Below are positions 35,526 to 44,848 of a stretch of DNA of 64,000 bases, in pieces. The notes beneath the pieces were generated by a model that saw only the letters and a list, made by a program, of their open reading frames with translations, was not told the origin of the DNA and made no database searches. Source of the DNA: CAZPNX01 sp964518765 (GTDB lineage: Bacteria; Edwardsbacteria; AC1; EtOH8); the NCBI GenBank assembly GCA_964518765.1, contig CAZFJC010000013.1, positions 19,898 to 83,897 of the forward strand, given 5' to 3'. Within the stretch, counting starts at the first letter, position 1. Every line of letters starts with the position of its first letter. Position numbers and translations under genes: made by a program.

Positions 35526-36800
35526 TCACCCGCCGCCCTGAAGAACGGTGGCGTATCCCTGGGGGACCAGGTAGCAGGTGAAGTCAGGTCCGTGTTTCCC
35601 CTCCAGGTATCCCACTGCCTGCCGCAGGTCGCCGAAGCCGCGGAATTTCATGGCGGCCAGCTGGCCGGCCTCCATAGAGCTGACTACTGCCACCTCGCAG
35701 CCTTCCATCACCATGGCCGTGGCGTAGGCCCGGTGGGCCTCGGCCGCGATAGACTCCTCGGGCATGGCCAGGATTTCCTCCACCGTATACCTGGCCATCC
35801 ATTCGCCGAAGGCCTTCTGTCCCACCCCCTCGCGGCACTGCCCTACCAGAACGATGGTGCCGCCTGGCTTGACGGCCGGGGCTACGTTGTTAAGCACCCT
35901 TTGCAGCTGATAGAGATCGATATCGGCCGGATGCCCCCCGGCCGAGGCGATGACGCAGTCGGCTTTCTCCCCGAACCCGGCGAACCAGGCCTGGCGGCAA
36001 AGCTGAACGCCCTTCTCGAAGGCCGATTGCCAGTGCCCGGCGAAAACGCCGGCTATCCCGCCCTGCGGCGTCGGCACCACGTTCACCAGGAAGCCGATGC
36101 CCACCTTGGCGGCCGCCTCCTCCATCTCCTGGTGTATGGGGTTGCCCTCCAGCTTCCCGGGTCCGCTCCTCCTCCTGGCCACCATGGCGTGGTTAGCGGC
36201 GATGGACCGCACCGAGGCGCACCCCGGCAGCACCGCCTTGCGCCCCCCGGAGTAACCGGCCAGATAATGAGGCGTGATCTTGCCGGTGGCTATCACCAGG
36301 TGGTGAGTCAACAGCAGCCTATTGACCTCCAGCTGGTGCCCGGTGGACAGCCTCCCCAACGGTATGCAGTCGGCCTCGGCATTATGGGCATAGAGGTGAT
36401 GGGCCTCCAACACCGCCCGGCCGTAGATGGCATCGCGCTCTTCGCAGGTGGGCGGGCGATGATTGCCCCCGGCTATCAGCAGCCTGATGTTCTCTGATTT
36501 AATTCCAGCCCGGCGGCATCTCTCAAGCAAGCACCGGAGCAAAAGGTCGTAGCCCGGGACGATGCGGGTGTGGTCGCTTAAAAGCACCAGGGTCGATTCC
36601 GGCCTTCTCTCGGCGATGAGCTCGGCCAGGGGCGGCAGGCCGATGGGAGCATCCAGGCTCTTCGCAAGCTCCTGTTCGTAATCCGTCAACTCAGGTGCCG
36701 ACTTGGGGATGAGGGTCCCCAGGTGGTTTCTCTCCGCCAGAGTTAAGTCCACCATCCCCCGTCCGTACCCAAGCGATATCTCCAAGCGCTTTCGGCCCAT
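35526..36800 (-). CDS. larA: Nickel-dependent lactate racemase LarA
   Basis: The 424-residue enzyme matches LarA throughout. GRKRLEISLGYGRGMVDL starts it, VLLSDHTRIVP and LLIAGGNHRPPTCEE give the N-domain, and ATGKITPHYLAGYSGGRKAVLP carries the Lys that binds the nickel-pincer cofactor and the catalytic His. LarA isomerises D- and L-lactate or a related hydroxyacid. The cofactor-making genes larB, larC and larE are not in the window. A consensus promoter places transcription at or next to the ATG, so the mRNA is probably leaderless. Relatives racemise other 2-hydroxyacids, so the exact substrate is open. Confidence 0.92.
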   Translation of the reverse strand: MGRKRLEISLGYGRGMVDLTLAERNHLGTLIPKSAPELTDYEQELAKSLDAPIGLPPLAELIAERRPESTLVLLSDHTRIVPGYDLLLRCLLERCRRAGIKSENIRLLIAGGNHRPPTCEERDAIYGRAVLEAHHLYAHNAEADCIPLGRLSTGHQLEVNRLLLTHHLVIATGKITPHYLAGYSGGRKAVLPGCASVRSIAANHAMVARRRSGPGKLEGNPIHQEMEEAAAKVGIGFLVNVVPTPQGGIAGVFAGHWQSAFEKGVQLCRQAWFAGFGEKADCVIASAGGHPADIDLYQLQRVLNNVAPAVKPGGTIVLVGQCREGVGQKAFGEWMARYTVEEILAMPEESIAAEAHRAYATAMVMEGCEVAVVSSMEAGQLAAMKFRGFGDLRQAVGYLEGKHGPDFTCYLVPQGYATVLQGGG

Positions 36801-36807
36801 GGATATA

Positions 36808-36836
36808 ACTATAACCCAAAGACCAGCGGCAGTCAA
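36808..36836 (-). promoter_or_regulatory. Promoter of larA, predicting a leaderless mRNA
   Basis: On the minus strand, TTGACT (36831-36836) and TATAGT (36808-36813) are 17 bases apart. Seven bases lie between the -10 box and the ATG at 36800, so initiation falls at the start codon. No ribosome-binding site is present. Confidence 0.75.
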
Positions 36837-36858
36837 GAAAAATACGTCCTCGATTACT

Positions 36859-36887
36859 TTGACAAACTATCCTTTTTTTGTTAAAAT
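36859..36887 (+). promoter_or_regulatory. Promoter of the glutamate dehydrogenase gene
   Basis: TTGACA (36859-36864) and TAAAAT (36882-36887) are 17 bases apart, nearly perfect consensus. A leader of about 80 bases runs to the ATG. It diverges from the larA promoter. Confidence 0.85.
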
Positions 36888-36973
36888 ATTCACATGTTTT
36901 GGTCCTATTGTCCGCCTTGTTAAACTACCGTTTTTTCAACCTTAACCAATCTATATATTTAAGGAGCCCACCC

Positions 36974-38260
36974 ATGGCAGACAAAAGCTTCAACGCCTTC
37001 AAGATGGCTCAGCAGCAGTTCGACGGCGTGGCCGATAAGCTCGGCCTGGACCAAGGTACTCGTGATCTGTTGCGTAACCCCCTGCGCGAATACCATTTCC
37101 TGATTCCAGTACGTATGGATGACGGCACCTACAAAGTGTTCCAGGGCTTCCGGGTACAGCACAACGACGCCCGCGGCCCCTGCAAGGGCGGCATCCGCTT
37201 CCATCCCCAGGAGACAGTGGACACGGTCAGGGCCCTGGCCACCTGGATGACCTGGAAATGCTCGGTGGTCGACATCCCGTTGGGCGGCGGCAAGGGCGGA
37301 GTCATCTGCGACCCCCACCACCTGTCGGAAAGGGAGCAGGAGGGAATCTGCCGCGGCTGGGTGCGCCAGGTGGCGGCCAATGTCGGCCCGGTGCAGGACG
37401 TGCCGGCCCCGGATGTCATGACCTCGGGCCAGCACATGATCTGGATGCTGGACGAGTACGAGCGGATACACAATGGCCGCTACCCGGGCTTCATCACCGG
37501 CAAGCCCCTGGGCGTGGGCGGCAGCCTGGGCCGCACCGAGGCCACCGGTTACGGGGTGGTCTACTGCATGCGCGAGGCCCTGCGCGAGCTGGGGATCGAC
37601 ATTAAAAAAACCAAGGCCGCCTTCCAGGGCTTCGGCAACGTCTCCCAGTACGCGGTCAAGCTGTATAAGGAATACGGCGGGACTCCCATCTGCGTCTCCT
37701 GCTGGGACCAAGGCGATCAAAAATCCTATACCTTCAAGAAGGACTCGGGTATTGATCCGGACGAGCTGCTGAAGATCACCGACCGTTTCGGCGGTATCGA
37801 CAAGGAAAAGGCCAAGGCCAAGGGCTACGAGGTGCTGGACGGCAATGCCTGGATCGAACAGGAGGCCGACATCCTGGTCCCGGCCGCCCTGGAGAACCAG
37901 GTTACCGCCGAAACCGCCCCCAAGATGAGCAAGCGGGTCAAGCTGATCGTCGAGGGCGCCAACGGGCCCACCACCCCCGAGGCCGACAAGATCATTCAAG
38001 ACCGCGGCATCTTCATCATCCCCGACTTCCTGGCCAACGCCGGCGGGGTCACCTGCAGCTACTTCGAGCAGGTGCAGTGCAACATGAACTACTTCTGGAC
38101 CAAGGACGAGGTGCTCTCCAAGCTGGATACCAAGATGACCGACGCCTACCTCAAGGTCTCGGCCCTGGCCCGGGAACGCAAGATCTACATGCGAGACGCC
38201 GCCTACATGATCGCCATCCAGAGGGTGGCTGACGCCTGCCGGGCGAGGGGTTGGGTGTAA
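36974..38260 (+). CDS. gdhA: Glutamate dehydrogenase, first copy
   Basis: The 428-residue protein has the GDH substrate core YKVFQGFRVQHNDARGPCKG. The catalytic Lys lies in GGGKGGVICDP, and the dinucleotide fold begins FQGFGNVSQYAV. VEGANGPTTPEAD and FLANAGGVTCSYFEQVQ complete the family. The ATG at 36974 has AAGGAG eight bases upstream; an earlier start at 36878 lies within the promoter and leader. It oxidatively deaminates glutamate or aminates 2-oxoglutarate. A second, dissimilar GDH is encoded at 46338-47696. It is shorter than that one, fitting the NAD-type small GDHs. Confidence 0.96.
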   Translation: MADKSFNAFKMAQQQFDGVADKLGLDQGTRDLLRNPLREYHFLIPVRMDDGTYKVFQGFRVQHNDARGPCKGGIRFHPQETVDTVRALATWMTWKCSVVDIPLGGGKGGVICDPHHLSEREQEGICRGWVRQVAANVGPVQDVPAPDVMTSGQHMIWMLDEYERIHNGRYPGFITGKPLGVGGSLGRTEATGYGVVYCMREALRELGIDIKKTKAAFQGFGNVSQYAVKLYKEYGGTPICVSCWDQGDQKSYTFKKDSGIDPDELLKITDRFGGIDKEKAKAKGYEVLDGNAWIEQEADILVPAALENQVTAETAPKMSKRVKLIVEGANGPTTPEADKIIQDRGIFIIPDFLANAGGVTCSYFEQVQCNMNYFWTKDEVLSKLDTKMTDAYLKVSALARERKIYMRDAAYMIAIQRVADACRARGWV

Positions 38261-38300
38261 CCGACCGTGCCTTGAAAACCGGTGAATCATAAATGGCAGA

Positions 38301-38326
38301 CGGGGCAGGGCGAAGGCTCTGCCCCG
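38301..38326 (+). terminator. Hairpin downstream of the first gdhA
   Basis: An 8-bp GC-rich inverted repeat (38301-38308 with 38319-38326) has a 10-base loop. No T-run follows, so termination is uncertain. Confidence 0.35.
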
Positions 38327-38385
38327 TGATCGTCGGACGGCTTGTAGAGAACAAGCTGATTGACCGGTCCTTTTGCCGCCGTTAT

Positions 38386-39363
38386 ATGAAACGCCTGCTG
38401 CCTTTACTCGCCATCCTCCTGGCCGGCTGCGCCCATCTCCGCCCCGTCGACCGGAGGCCAATCGACTGGAGGAGCTCGCTGACCGTGGTGGTGGCCGACG
38501 TCGGCCAAGGCGAGAGCATCGTCATCCGCGGGCCGGACGGGAAAATAGCGCTCATCGACGCCGGGGTCAGCCGGGCCACCGGCACCAAGGTCTGGAACTT
38601 CATCCGGGATTCGCTCAAAACCAGGCACATCGACTGGGTCTTCGCCAGCCACTACCACATCGACCATATCGGAGGCCTGGCCTCGGTTCTGGACAGCGTT
38701 TTATCGGTCAGCCCGGACTCCCTGGTCTTCGGCGCCTTCGACCGGGGCGGGGAGACGCCAGATACCTTCTTCATAAATTATAAGTCGGCCGCTGGAGATA
38801 AGCGCCACACTATAGAACTCGGCCAGGTCTTCGATCTGGGTTCCGGAGCCAGGCTGACCTGCGTCCTCCACAATGGCAAGGTGCTCTCCGGAGACTCGGT
38901 GGTCCCCAGGGATGAGAATTCGCGCTCTATCGGCCTGCTGCTGGAATACAAGGGTTTCCGGATGGTTATTGCCAACGACATTGGAGGTTACCCGGGGAAA
39001 TATTCGGACATAGAGACCATCCTAGCTCCCGTGGTTGGCCGGGTATCCGTGCTCTACGTCAACCACCACGGCTCGGCCCACAGCACCAACCCCTTCTGGC
39101 TGGAGACGCTCAGGCCCCGAGCCTCGGTCATCTCCTGCGGCGACGGCAACCCCTGGGGCCATCCCACCGAGAAGGCCCTCGAGCGCCTTTTGGCCTCCAA
39201 AGGCAACCATGTCTACCTGACCGAAAGGGGCGCTTTGCACCCCAACGATCAGCGGATAGCCAAAGGGCGGATCAAGGTGATGAGCAACAACATCTGGATA
39301 GCGGCCGAACCGCCGGCTTTCGAGGTGTCCGGCGATATTTTCCTTATGGAGACAGAGCCTTGA
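38386..39363 (+). CDS. Predicted lipoprotein with ComEC-like metallo-beta-lactamase domain
   Basis: The 325-residue protein has a lipobox (LLAILLAGCAHL), so it is probably a lipoprotein. The body is an MBL domain of the ComEC/Rec2 type: VVADVGQGESIVIRG, ASHYHIDHIGGL (HxHxDH), VNHHGSAHSTN and SCGDGNPWGHPTE. ComEC-like MBL domains degrade nucleic acids or phosphodiesters. Here the domain is soluble outside the cytoplasm without the transport domain, so it could be a secreted nuclease or phosphodiesterase. No ribosome-binding site is seen. A -35/-10 pair (38360-38365 and 38383-38388) overlaps the start codon and is likely accidental. Confidence 0.85.
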   Translation: MKRLLPLLAILLAGCAHLRPVDRRPIDWRSSLTVVVADVGQGESIVIRGPDGKIALIDAGVSRATGTKVWNFIRDSLKTRHIDWVFASHYHIDHIGGLASVLDSVLSVSPDSLVFGAFDRGGETPDTFFINYKSAAGDKRHTIELGQVFDLGSGARLTCVLHNGKVLSGDSVVPRDENSRSIGLLLEYKGFRMVIANDIGGYPGKYSDIETILAPVVGRVSVLYVNHHGSAHSTNPFWLETLRPRASVISCGDGNPWGHPTEKALERLLASKGNHVYLTERGALHPNDQRIAKGRIKVMSNNIWIAAEPPAFEVSGDIFLMETEP

Positions 39364-39424
39364 GGCCTGCAGCTCGGCCTTCCGGGTTGATTTTTTCTCC
39401 GTCTTTGGAATATACTTTAATTGC

Positions 39425-42391
39425 ATGACTGAAGATAGCGCTTCCTACATCCCCTTCGGCTACCAGCCGGCCTCGGCCAAGCTACCCCAGCTGATGCCCT
39501 TCCAGGTACGCCGGGTGCTGCTGGTGTCCAGCCTCTACGACTCCTTCATCATGGAGGAGGACGGCCGGCTCCAGGACGTCCTGGGCCGGGCCTACAAGGG
39601 CCGGGATCTGGGCTACGTGCCGACCATCAGGCAGGTGACCGGAGGCCAGGCGGCGCTTCAGGAGCTGGGCAGGTCGGAATACGAGCTGGCGGTGGTGGTG
39701 CAGCGTCTGGGGGACATGGATCCCTTCGAGTTCGGCCGCCGGGCCAAAGGAACCTCCCCTGACCTGGCCGTGGTCTTGTTGGCCTACAACACGCCCGAGC
39801 TTGATCGGCTGATGGAACGCAACGAAGGCGGCGTTCTGGACCGGATCTTCGTCTGGCAGGGCGACGGCCGCATCCTGGCCGCCATCATCCAGCACGTCGA
39901 GGACGCCAGGAACGCGGACCACGACCGGGAGCTTCTGGACCTGCGCAGCCTCCTGGTGGTCGAGGACAATCCCAGATTCTACTCCGCCTACCTAGTGGAC
40001 CTCTATGAATCACTGCGACTGGTGACCGAAAATCTACTATCAGAGGGACTGACCTACACCCAACGCTCTCTGCGGCAGCGGGCCAGGCCCAAGGTGCTTT
40101 TGGCAGTCAGCTTCGAGGAGGCCGCAGCCGAAGTCCAGCGACACGGGGAGAGCCTCCTGGGCGTCATCACCGACGTTCGCTTCCGACGGGAGGGGGCCGA
40201 GGACCCGGCGGCCGGCCTGGAGCTGACCAGGTTGGTCAGGGTAAGGCATCCCAATCTGCCGGTCCTCATCCAGTCCAGCGAACCGGCCGTCGAGCCGAAA
40301 GCGGCGGATCTGGGCGCCTCCTATTTGGACAAGGGCTCGCCCACCATGGCCGCCGGCATCCAGGCCTTCCTCAACGACCGTCTTGGCTTTGGTGGACTGG
40401 AGCTGTCTGACGGCGGAGGGCAGAGCTACCGGCTGTCCTCGCTGCAAGATCTTAACTTCGTCCTGGATCGCCTGCCCGGAGAGCTCCTTAAGAAGTGCCT
40501 GGATGACGGTTCGCTGGTTCGCTGGCTCCATGTTCGCACCGAGCTGGACCTGGCTAGCCTCTTCTCCCGGGCGGCCGGCTTTGATCTCTCGCAGGCCGAG
40601 GATGTCCGCCGCCGGCTGCTGCGATCGCTGGCCGACCTCAGGTCCCTGTCCCACCGCGGAAGCCTGGTTCCTTTCTCCCGCAGCTTCTTCCGGGATCCGG
40701 CCCTTTTCAGCCGCATCGGCGGAGGTTCGATAGGTGGCAAGGCCCGCGGTTTAGCCTTCATCGACCGGGTGCTTCACGAAAGGTTGGACCCGGCCGACTT
40801 CCCCGGAGTGGTGGTGGCCATCCCCAAGACGGTGGTGCTGGGCACCGACGTCTTTGACGCCTTTATCCGGGACAACCGGCTTCTGGAGTTCGCTCTGTCG
40901 GAGCAGTCTGACGTCCGTCTGGTGAACCGTTTCATCCATTCGGACCTCTCGGCGAGGGTGGTGGGCGATCTGCGCGACTTCATCGCCGAGGCCCGGACGC
41001 CCCTGGCGATCCGCTCCTCCAGCCTGCTGGAGGACGCCCTCTATCAGCCCTTCGCCGGCATCTACGCCACCAAGATGATACCCAACAACCAGGCGGACAC
41101 CGACTCCCGCTTCCTCAGCCTGGTCAACGCCGTCAAGTTCGTCTTCGCCTCCGCCTTCTTCCAGCGGGCCAAAGCCTACATCGAGGCCACCGGCCACCGC
41201 CCCCAGGAGGAGAAGATGGCGGTCATCATCCAGGAGGTGGTCGGCCGTAAGCATGGCCCCAGGTTCTACCCCGACTTCTCCGGGGTGGGCCGCTCCTACA
41301 ACTACTACCCGGTGGGCCACGCCCAGCCATCGGATGGGGTGGTCAACCTGGCCCTGGGCCTGGGCAAGACCATCGTCGACGGCGGCGTCTCGCTGCGTTT
41401 CACCCCGGCCTATCCCCAGGTGCTGCCCCAGTTCGGCACCACCCGGGACATGATGGACAACGCCCAGCGCCTGTTTTACGCCATTGACCTAAGCCAGTCC
41501 GCCTCCACCGCCTTCGCCGATGAGGACCAATACCTGTCCCAGCATGACCTGGCGGTGGCCGAAGGCGACGGCGCCCTCGATTTCCTGGCCTCCACCTATG
41601 ATCGTGAGAGCGACTGCCTGAGGGACGGTTTGACCTCGCCCGGCCCACGTATCTTGTCCTTCGCCCATATTTTGAAGAACGAGATGATGCCCCTGGCACG
41701 CCTGTCCGATTTTCTGCTGAAGACGGCTGAATCGGCCATGGCCTGCCCGGTGGAGATCGAGTTCGCCTGCGTGTTGGATCCTAAGCAGGCCCTGCCGGCC
41801 GAGTTTGGCTTTCTGCAGGTGCGTCCTCTGGTTACTCCGGACGAGCAGGTCCAAGTCGATCTCGACGGAGTCGGCCGCGACCGCCTGCTGCTTTACAGCC
41901 ACCAGTCACTGGGAAACGGCACCATCAGGGGGCTTGGCGATATCGTCTTCGTGCGACCCGAGCGCTTCGACCCCGCCAGGACCCCCGATATCGCTCGGGA
42001 GGTATCGGCCCTGAACGCCCGGCTGAGGGCCGAGGGTCGCCACTATCTTCTTATAGGGCCGGGCCGTTGGGGCTCCTCCGATCCCTGGCTGGGTATCCCG
42101 GTGGATTGGTCCCAGATAACCAACGTCCGGGCTATCGTCGAGGTCTCCCTCCCCAACATGAACGTCGATCCCTCCCAGGGCTCGCATTTCTTCCAGAATA
42201 TGACCTCCCTGCGCATCGGCTACTTCACCGTGCCGCTCGATCCTGCCCAGGGGGCAGTTGACTGGGCCTGGCTGGGCTCCCTTCCGGCCGTGGAGGAGAC
42301 CGAGCACCTCCGGCTGGTACGGCCAGAGGGCGAGTTTGAGGTCCGCATCGATGGACGCACCGGCCGGGGCCTAGTGCTCAAGCCCGCCTAG
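39425..42391 (+). CDS. Receiver plus PEP/pyruvate-binding (PPDK-N-like) protein
   Basis: The 988-residue protein contains two receiver-like domains. The first (about 28-140) lacks the Asp. The second (about 175-330) has LLVVEDNPRFY, GVITDVRFRREG and the Lys in YLDKGSP. The PEP/pyruvate-binding domain of pyruvate phosphate dikinase follows: GGGSIGGKARGLAFIDRV at about 433, PLAIRSSSLLEDALYQPFAG near 526, and EFGFLQVRPLV near 797. The phosphohistidine swivel and PEP-cleaving barrel of PPDK are absent. In their place is a C-terminal domain with LIGPGRWGSSDPWLG (about 878) and SQGSHFFQNMT (about 918). It may be a sensor-regulated ATP-dependent phosphotransferase. The paralogue begins 58 bases downstream. 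Confidence 0.85.
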   Translation: MTEDSASYIPFGYQPASAKLPQLMPFQVRRVLLVSSLYDSFIMEEDGRLQDVLGRAYKGRDLGYVPTIRQVTGGQAALQELGRSEYELAVVVQRLGDMDPFEFGRRAKGTSPDLAVVLLAYNTPELDRLMERNEGGVLDRIFVWQGDGRILAAIIQHVEDARNADHDRELLDLRSLLVVEDNPRFYSAYLVDLYESLRLVTENLLSEGLTYTQRSLRQRARPKVLLAVSFEEAAAEVQRHGESLLGVITDVRFRREGAEDPAAGLELTRLVRVRHPNLPVLIQSSEPAVEPKAADLGASYLDKGSPTMAAGIQAFLNDRLGFGGLELSDGGGQSYRLSSLQDLNFVLDRLPGELLKKCLDDGSLVRWLHVRTELDLASLFSRAAGFDLSQAEDVRRRLLRSLADLRSLSHRGSLVPFSRSFFRDPALFSRIGGGSIGGKARGLAFIDRVLHERLDPADFPGVVVAIPKTVVLGTDVFDAFIRDNRLLEFALSEQSDVRLVNRFIHSDLSARVVGDLRDFIAEARTPLAIRSSSLLEDALYQPFAGIYATKMIPNNQADTDSRFLSLVNAVKFVFASAFFQRAKAYIEATGHRPQEEKMAVIIQEVVGRKHGPRFYPDFSGVGRSYNYYPVGHAQPSDGVVNLALGLGKTIVDGGVSLRFTPAYPQVLPQFGTTRDMMDNAQRLFYAIDLSQSASTAFADEDQYLSQHDLAVAEGDGALDFLASTYDRESDCLRDGLTSPGPRILSFAHILKNEMMPLARLSDFLLKTAESAMACPVEIEFACVLDPKQALPAEFGFLQVRPLVTPDEQVQVDLDGVGRDRLLLYSHQSLGNGTIRGLGDIVFVRPERFDPARTPDIAREVSALNARLRAEGRHYLLIGPGRWGSSDPWLGIPVDWSQITNVRAIVEVSLPNMNVDPSQGSHFFQNMTSLRIGYFTVPLDPAQGAVDWAWLGSLPAVEETEHLRLVRPEGEFEVRIDGRTGRGLVLKPA

Positions 42392-42449
42392 ATTTTATCT
42401 TTCTCTCTAATGGACTTGTTTGAATCTGTGGCCTTTTAAGGAGTCGCCC

Positions 42450-44750
42450 ATGACCGTTGCCAAGCCCGAGTGGCAGGTGATCATCGACCTGCTGCGCGAC
42501 ACCAATCCGGTGCTTTTGAACCGCATCGGCCGGAAGTTGATGAATTATCTCTACAAGCGCAACGTCCGCCAGGTGGAAACCCTGATGAAGCGGCTGGAGT
42601 CGTCCTCCACCGACTGGGACTACAGCGAGAACCGGCCTATCCCCAAGCTCAATCAGTCGCTGCTGGAACAGATCCTGGACGAGGTCTTCCGCATCGCCGC
42701 CCGGGAGATCAAGGAGGAGGAGCTAACCACCATGGTCACCCAGTGGCTGAAGCAAGAGCAGTTCCGCTTCCTAACCATGGCTGCCGAGAAACGCGACGTG
42801 CCCCTGGCCGAGATCTCCGAGGCGGTCCATCGCTTCGTCCGCATGCCCGAGGAGGCCCGTAAACTGTCCCCTGAGGAACGGAATCTGATCCGGGCCGCCC
42901 TCATCCGCCGCTTCTTCTCCGACGACCTGGACTATATCAACGTCGCCAAGAACTACGCCACCGTCGAAGACTTCTCCGGCATGCTGACCCGAACGGTGGG
43001 GCCGCCCCTGGGCAACGGCAAGCTGGGAGGCAAGGCGGCCGGCCTGTTCCGAGCCGAGAAGGTGCTCCAGGCGGCCAAGAAGGACTCCATCTCCATCCGC
43101 AACCTCTCAATCCCCAAGACCTGGTTCATTACCTCGGACGGCATTTTGGACTTCCTTCATTTCAACGCCCTGGAGGAGATGCCCAGCATCAAGTACCGCG
43201 ACCCCTCGGAGATACGGCAGGAGTACCCCTTTTTGGAGCAGATCTTCAAGAACTCCACCCTATCCCCCGAGATGATAGCCGGGCTGGCGCTGGCCCTGGA
43301 CGACTTCGGCGAGAAGCCTCTTATCGTCCGCTCCTCCAGCCTGCTGGAGGATACCCTGGGAGCCGCCTTCGCCGGCAAGTACAAGAGCCTTTTCGTGGCC
43401 AACCAGGGGACCAAGAAGGAAAGGCTGGAGGCTCTGATCGACGCCATCGTCGAGGTCTACGCCTCGGTCTTCGGCCCCGACCCCATCGAATACCGACGCG
43501 AGCGGGGTCTTTTGGACTTCAACGAGGAGATGGCTATCCTCATCCAGGAGGTGGTGGGCCGCCGGGTGGGCAAATACTTCTTTCCGGCCTATGCCGGGGT
43601 GGCCTTCAGCTTTAACGAGTTCCGTTGGTCGCCGCGCATCAATCGCCAGGACGGCATCATCCGGCTGGTGGCCGGCCTGGGCACCCGGGCGGTGGACAGG
43701 GTGGGAGACGACTATCCAGTGCTGGTCAGCCCGGGACAACCCGGTCTGCGGGTGAACGTCTCCCCCGAGGAGGTCCTTTGGTACTCCCAGAAGCATATCG
43801 ACGTCATCAACCTTGAAGCCAAACGTTTCGAGAGCCTGCCGGTCGAACGGCTGCTGGCAGAGGTGGGCCATGACTTTCCAGCCCTGCCCCAGATCATTTC
43901 GGTCTACAAGGACGGCCAGCTCTACTCGCCATCGGGCCTGATGCTGAACCTAGGCGACGGCCATCCCGTGGTCACCTTCTCCAAGCTCCTGACCCATGGC
44001 CCCTTCATCCCCATGGTCAAGGAGATGCTGACGATCCTGCGCCAGGCCCTGGGCTTTCCGGTGGACATCGAGTTCGCCTGCGACGGCGATATCCACAAGC
44101 TCTACCTGCTCCAGTGCCGCCCCCAGAGTCAGGCCGGCGGCGCCATGTCCGTTTCCGTTCCCGAGAATATCCCGGCCGCCGACCAACTTTTCACCGCCAA
44201 CCGCTACATTACCAACGGGGTGGTGAAGGATATCGAGTACGTGGTTTACGTCGATCCCGAGGCCTACGACGCCCTGCCTACCATGGAGGACCTGATGCAG
44301 GTAGGCCGGGTGGTGGGCGAGCTTAATGTCAAGCTGCCGCGCCAGAGATTCATCCTGATGGGGCCGGGGCGCTGGGGCAGCCGGGGCGATGTCAAACTGG
44401 GCGTCCGGGTGAGCTATGCCGACATCAACAATACCGCCATGCTTATCGAAGTGGCCAAGATGAAGAAGGATTATGTGCCCGAGCTCTCCTTCGGCACTCA
44501 TTTCTTCCAGGACCTGGTAGAGGCCAATATCAGATACCTGCCCCTTTATCCGGACGAGCCCGGTGTAGTCTTCAACCAGGAATTCTTCGACTCTGCTCCT
44601 AACATGTTGCGCCGTTTCGTCCCCAGCGCCCGAAGCCTGGAGAAGGTCATCAGGGTAATCGCCGTGCCCAAGGTGGTCAGGGACGCCACCGTCACCGTGA
44701 TCATGGACGGCGACAGCGAGCGGGCCCTGGGCTATATCCGGAGGAATTAG
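42450..44750 (+). CDS. PEP/pyruvate-binding (PPDK-N-like) protein, paralogue of the upstream gene
   Basis: The 766-residue protein shares the core of its neighbour: GNGKLGGKAAGLFRAEKV near 188, PLIVRSSSLLEDTLGAAFAG near 290, and KLYLLQCRP near 553. The same C-terminal domain follows, with LMGPGRWGSRGDVKLGV near 638 and FGTHFFQDLVEANIRYLPL near 682. The N-terminal 180 residues are a helical domain in place of the receivers. It lacks the phosphohistidine and PEP barrel domains of PPDK and PEP synthase. The ATG at 42450 has AAGGAG six bases upstream. A TTG ten codons earlier is less likely. The pair probably forms a complex or one functional unit; the substrate is unknown. Confidence 0.85.
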   Translation: MTVAKPEWQVIIDLLRDTNPVLLNRIGRKLMNYLYKRNVRQVETLMKRLESSSTDWDYSENRPIPKLNQSLLEQILDEVFRIAAREIKEEELTTMVTQWLKQEQFRFLTMAAEKRDVPLAEISEAVHRFVRMPEEARKLSPEERNLIRAALIRRFFSDDLDYINVAKNYATVEDFSGMLTRTVGPPLGNGKLGGKAAGLFRAEKVLQAAKKDSISIRNLSIPKTWFITSDGILDFLHFNALEEMPSIKYRDPSEIRQEYPFLEQIFKNSTLSPEMIAGLALALDDFGEKPLIVRSSSLLEDTLGAAFAGKYKSLFVANQGTKKERLEALIDAIVEVYASVFGPDPIEYRRERGLLDFNEEMAILIQEVVGRRVGKYFFPAYAGVAFSFNEFRWSPRINRQDGIIRLVAGLGTRAVDRVGDDYPVLVSPGQPGLRVNVSPEEVLWYSQKHIDVINLEAKRFESLPVERLLAEVGHDFPALPQIISVYKDGQLYSPSGLMLNLGDGHPVVTFSKLLTHGPFIPMVKEMLTILRQALGFPVDIEFACDGDIHKLYLLQCRPQSQAGGAMSVSVPENIPAADQLFTANRYITNGVVKDIEYVVYVDPEAYDALPTMEDLMQVGRVVGELNVKLPRQRFILMGPGRWGSRGDVKLGVRVSYADINNTAMLIEVAKMKKDYVPELSFGTHFFQDLVEANIRYLPLYPDEPGVVFNQEFFDSAPNMLRRFVPSARSLEKVIRVIAVPKVVRDATVTVIMDGDSERALGYIRRN

Positions 44751-44798
44751 CGGCCCAGCCGCCCCATCAACCGAGCCCCAAGGATCGGGCCGAAAGCA

Positions 44799-44824
44799 AT
44801 AGCCCCGCCTAAAGGCGGGGCTAT
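44799..44824. terminator. Bidirectional terminator
   Basis: An 11-bp inverted repeat (44799-44809 with 44814-44824) has loop TAAA. It lies between the convergent PEP-binding gene and the TPR gene. Confidence 0.75.
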
Positions 44825-44848
44825 AAGCCTCGTGCCGCCGATCGACCG

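Noticed and set aside
38360..38388. TTGACC-17-TATATG promoter at the MBL lipoprotein start
   Set aside because: The -10 box contains the ATG of the lipoprotein, so it cannot drive that start; probably chance.
36959..38461. 500-codon minus-strand frame opposite gdhA
   Set aside because: It mirrors the strongly supported glutamate dehydrogenase, has no domain, and results from codon bias of GC-rich DNA.
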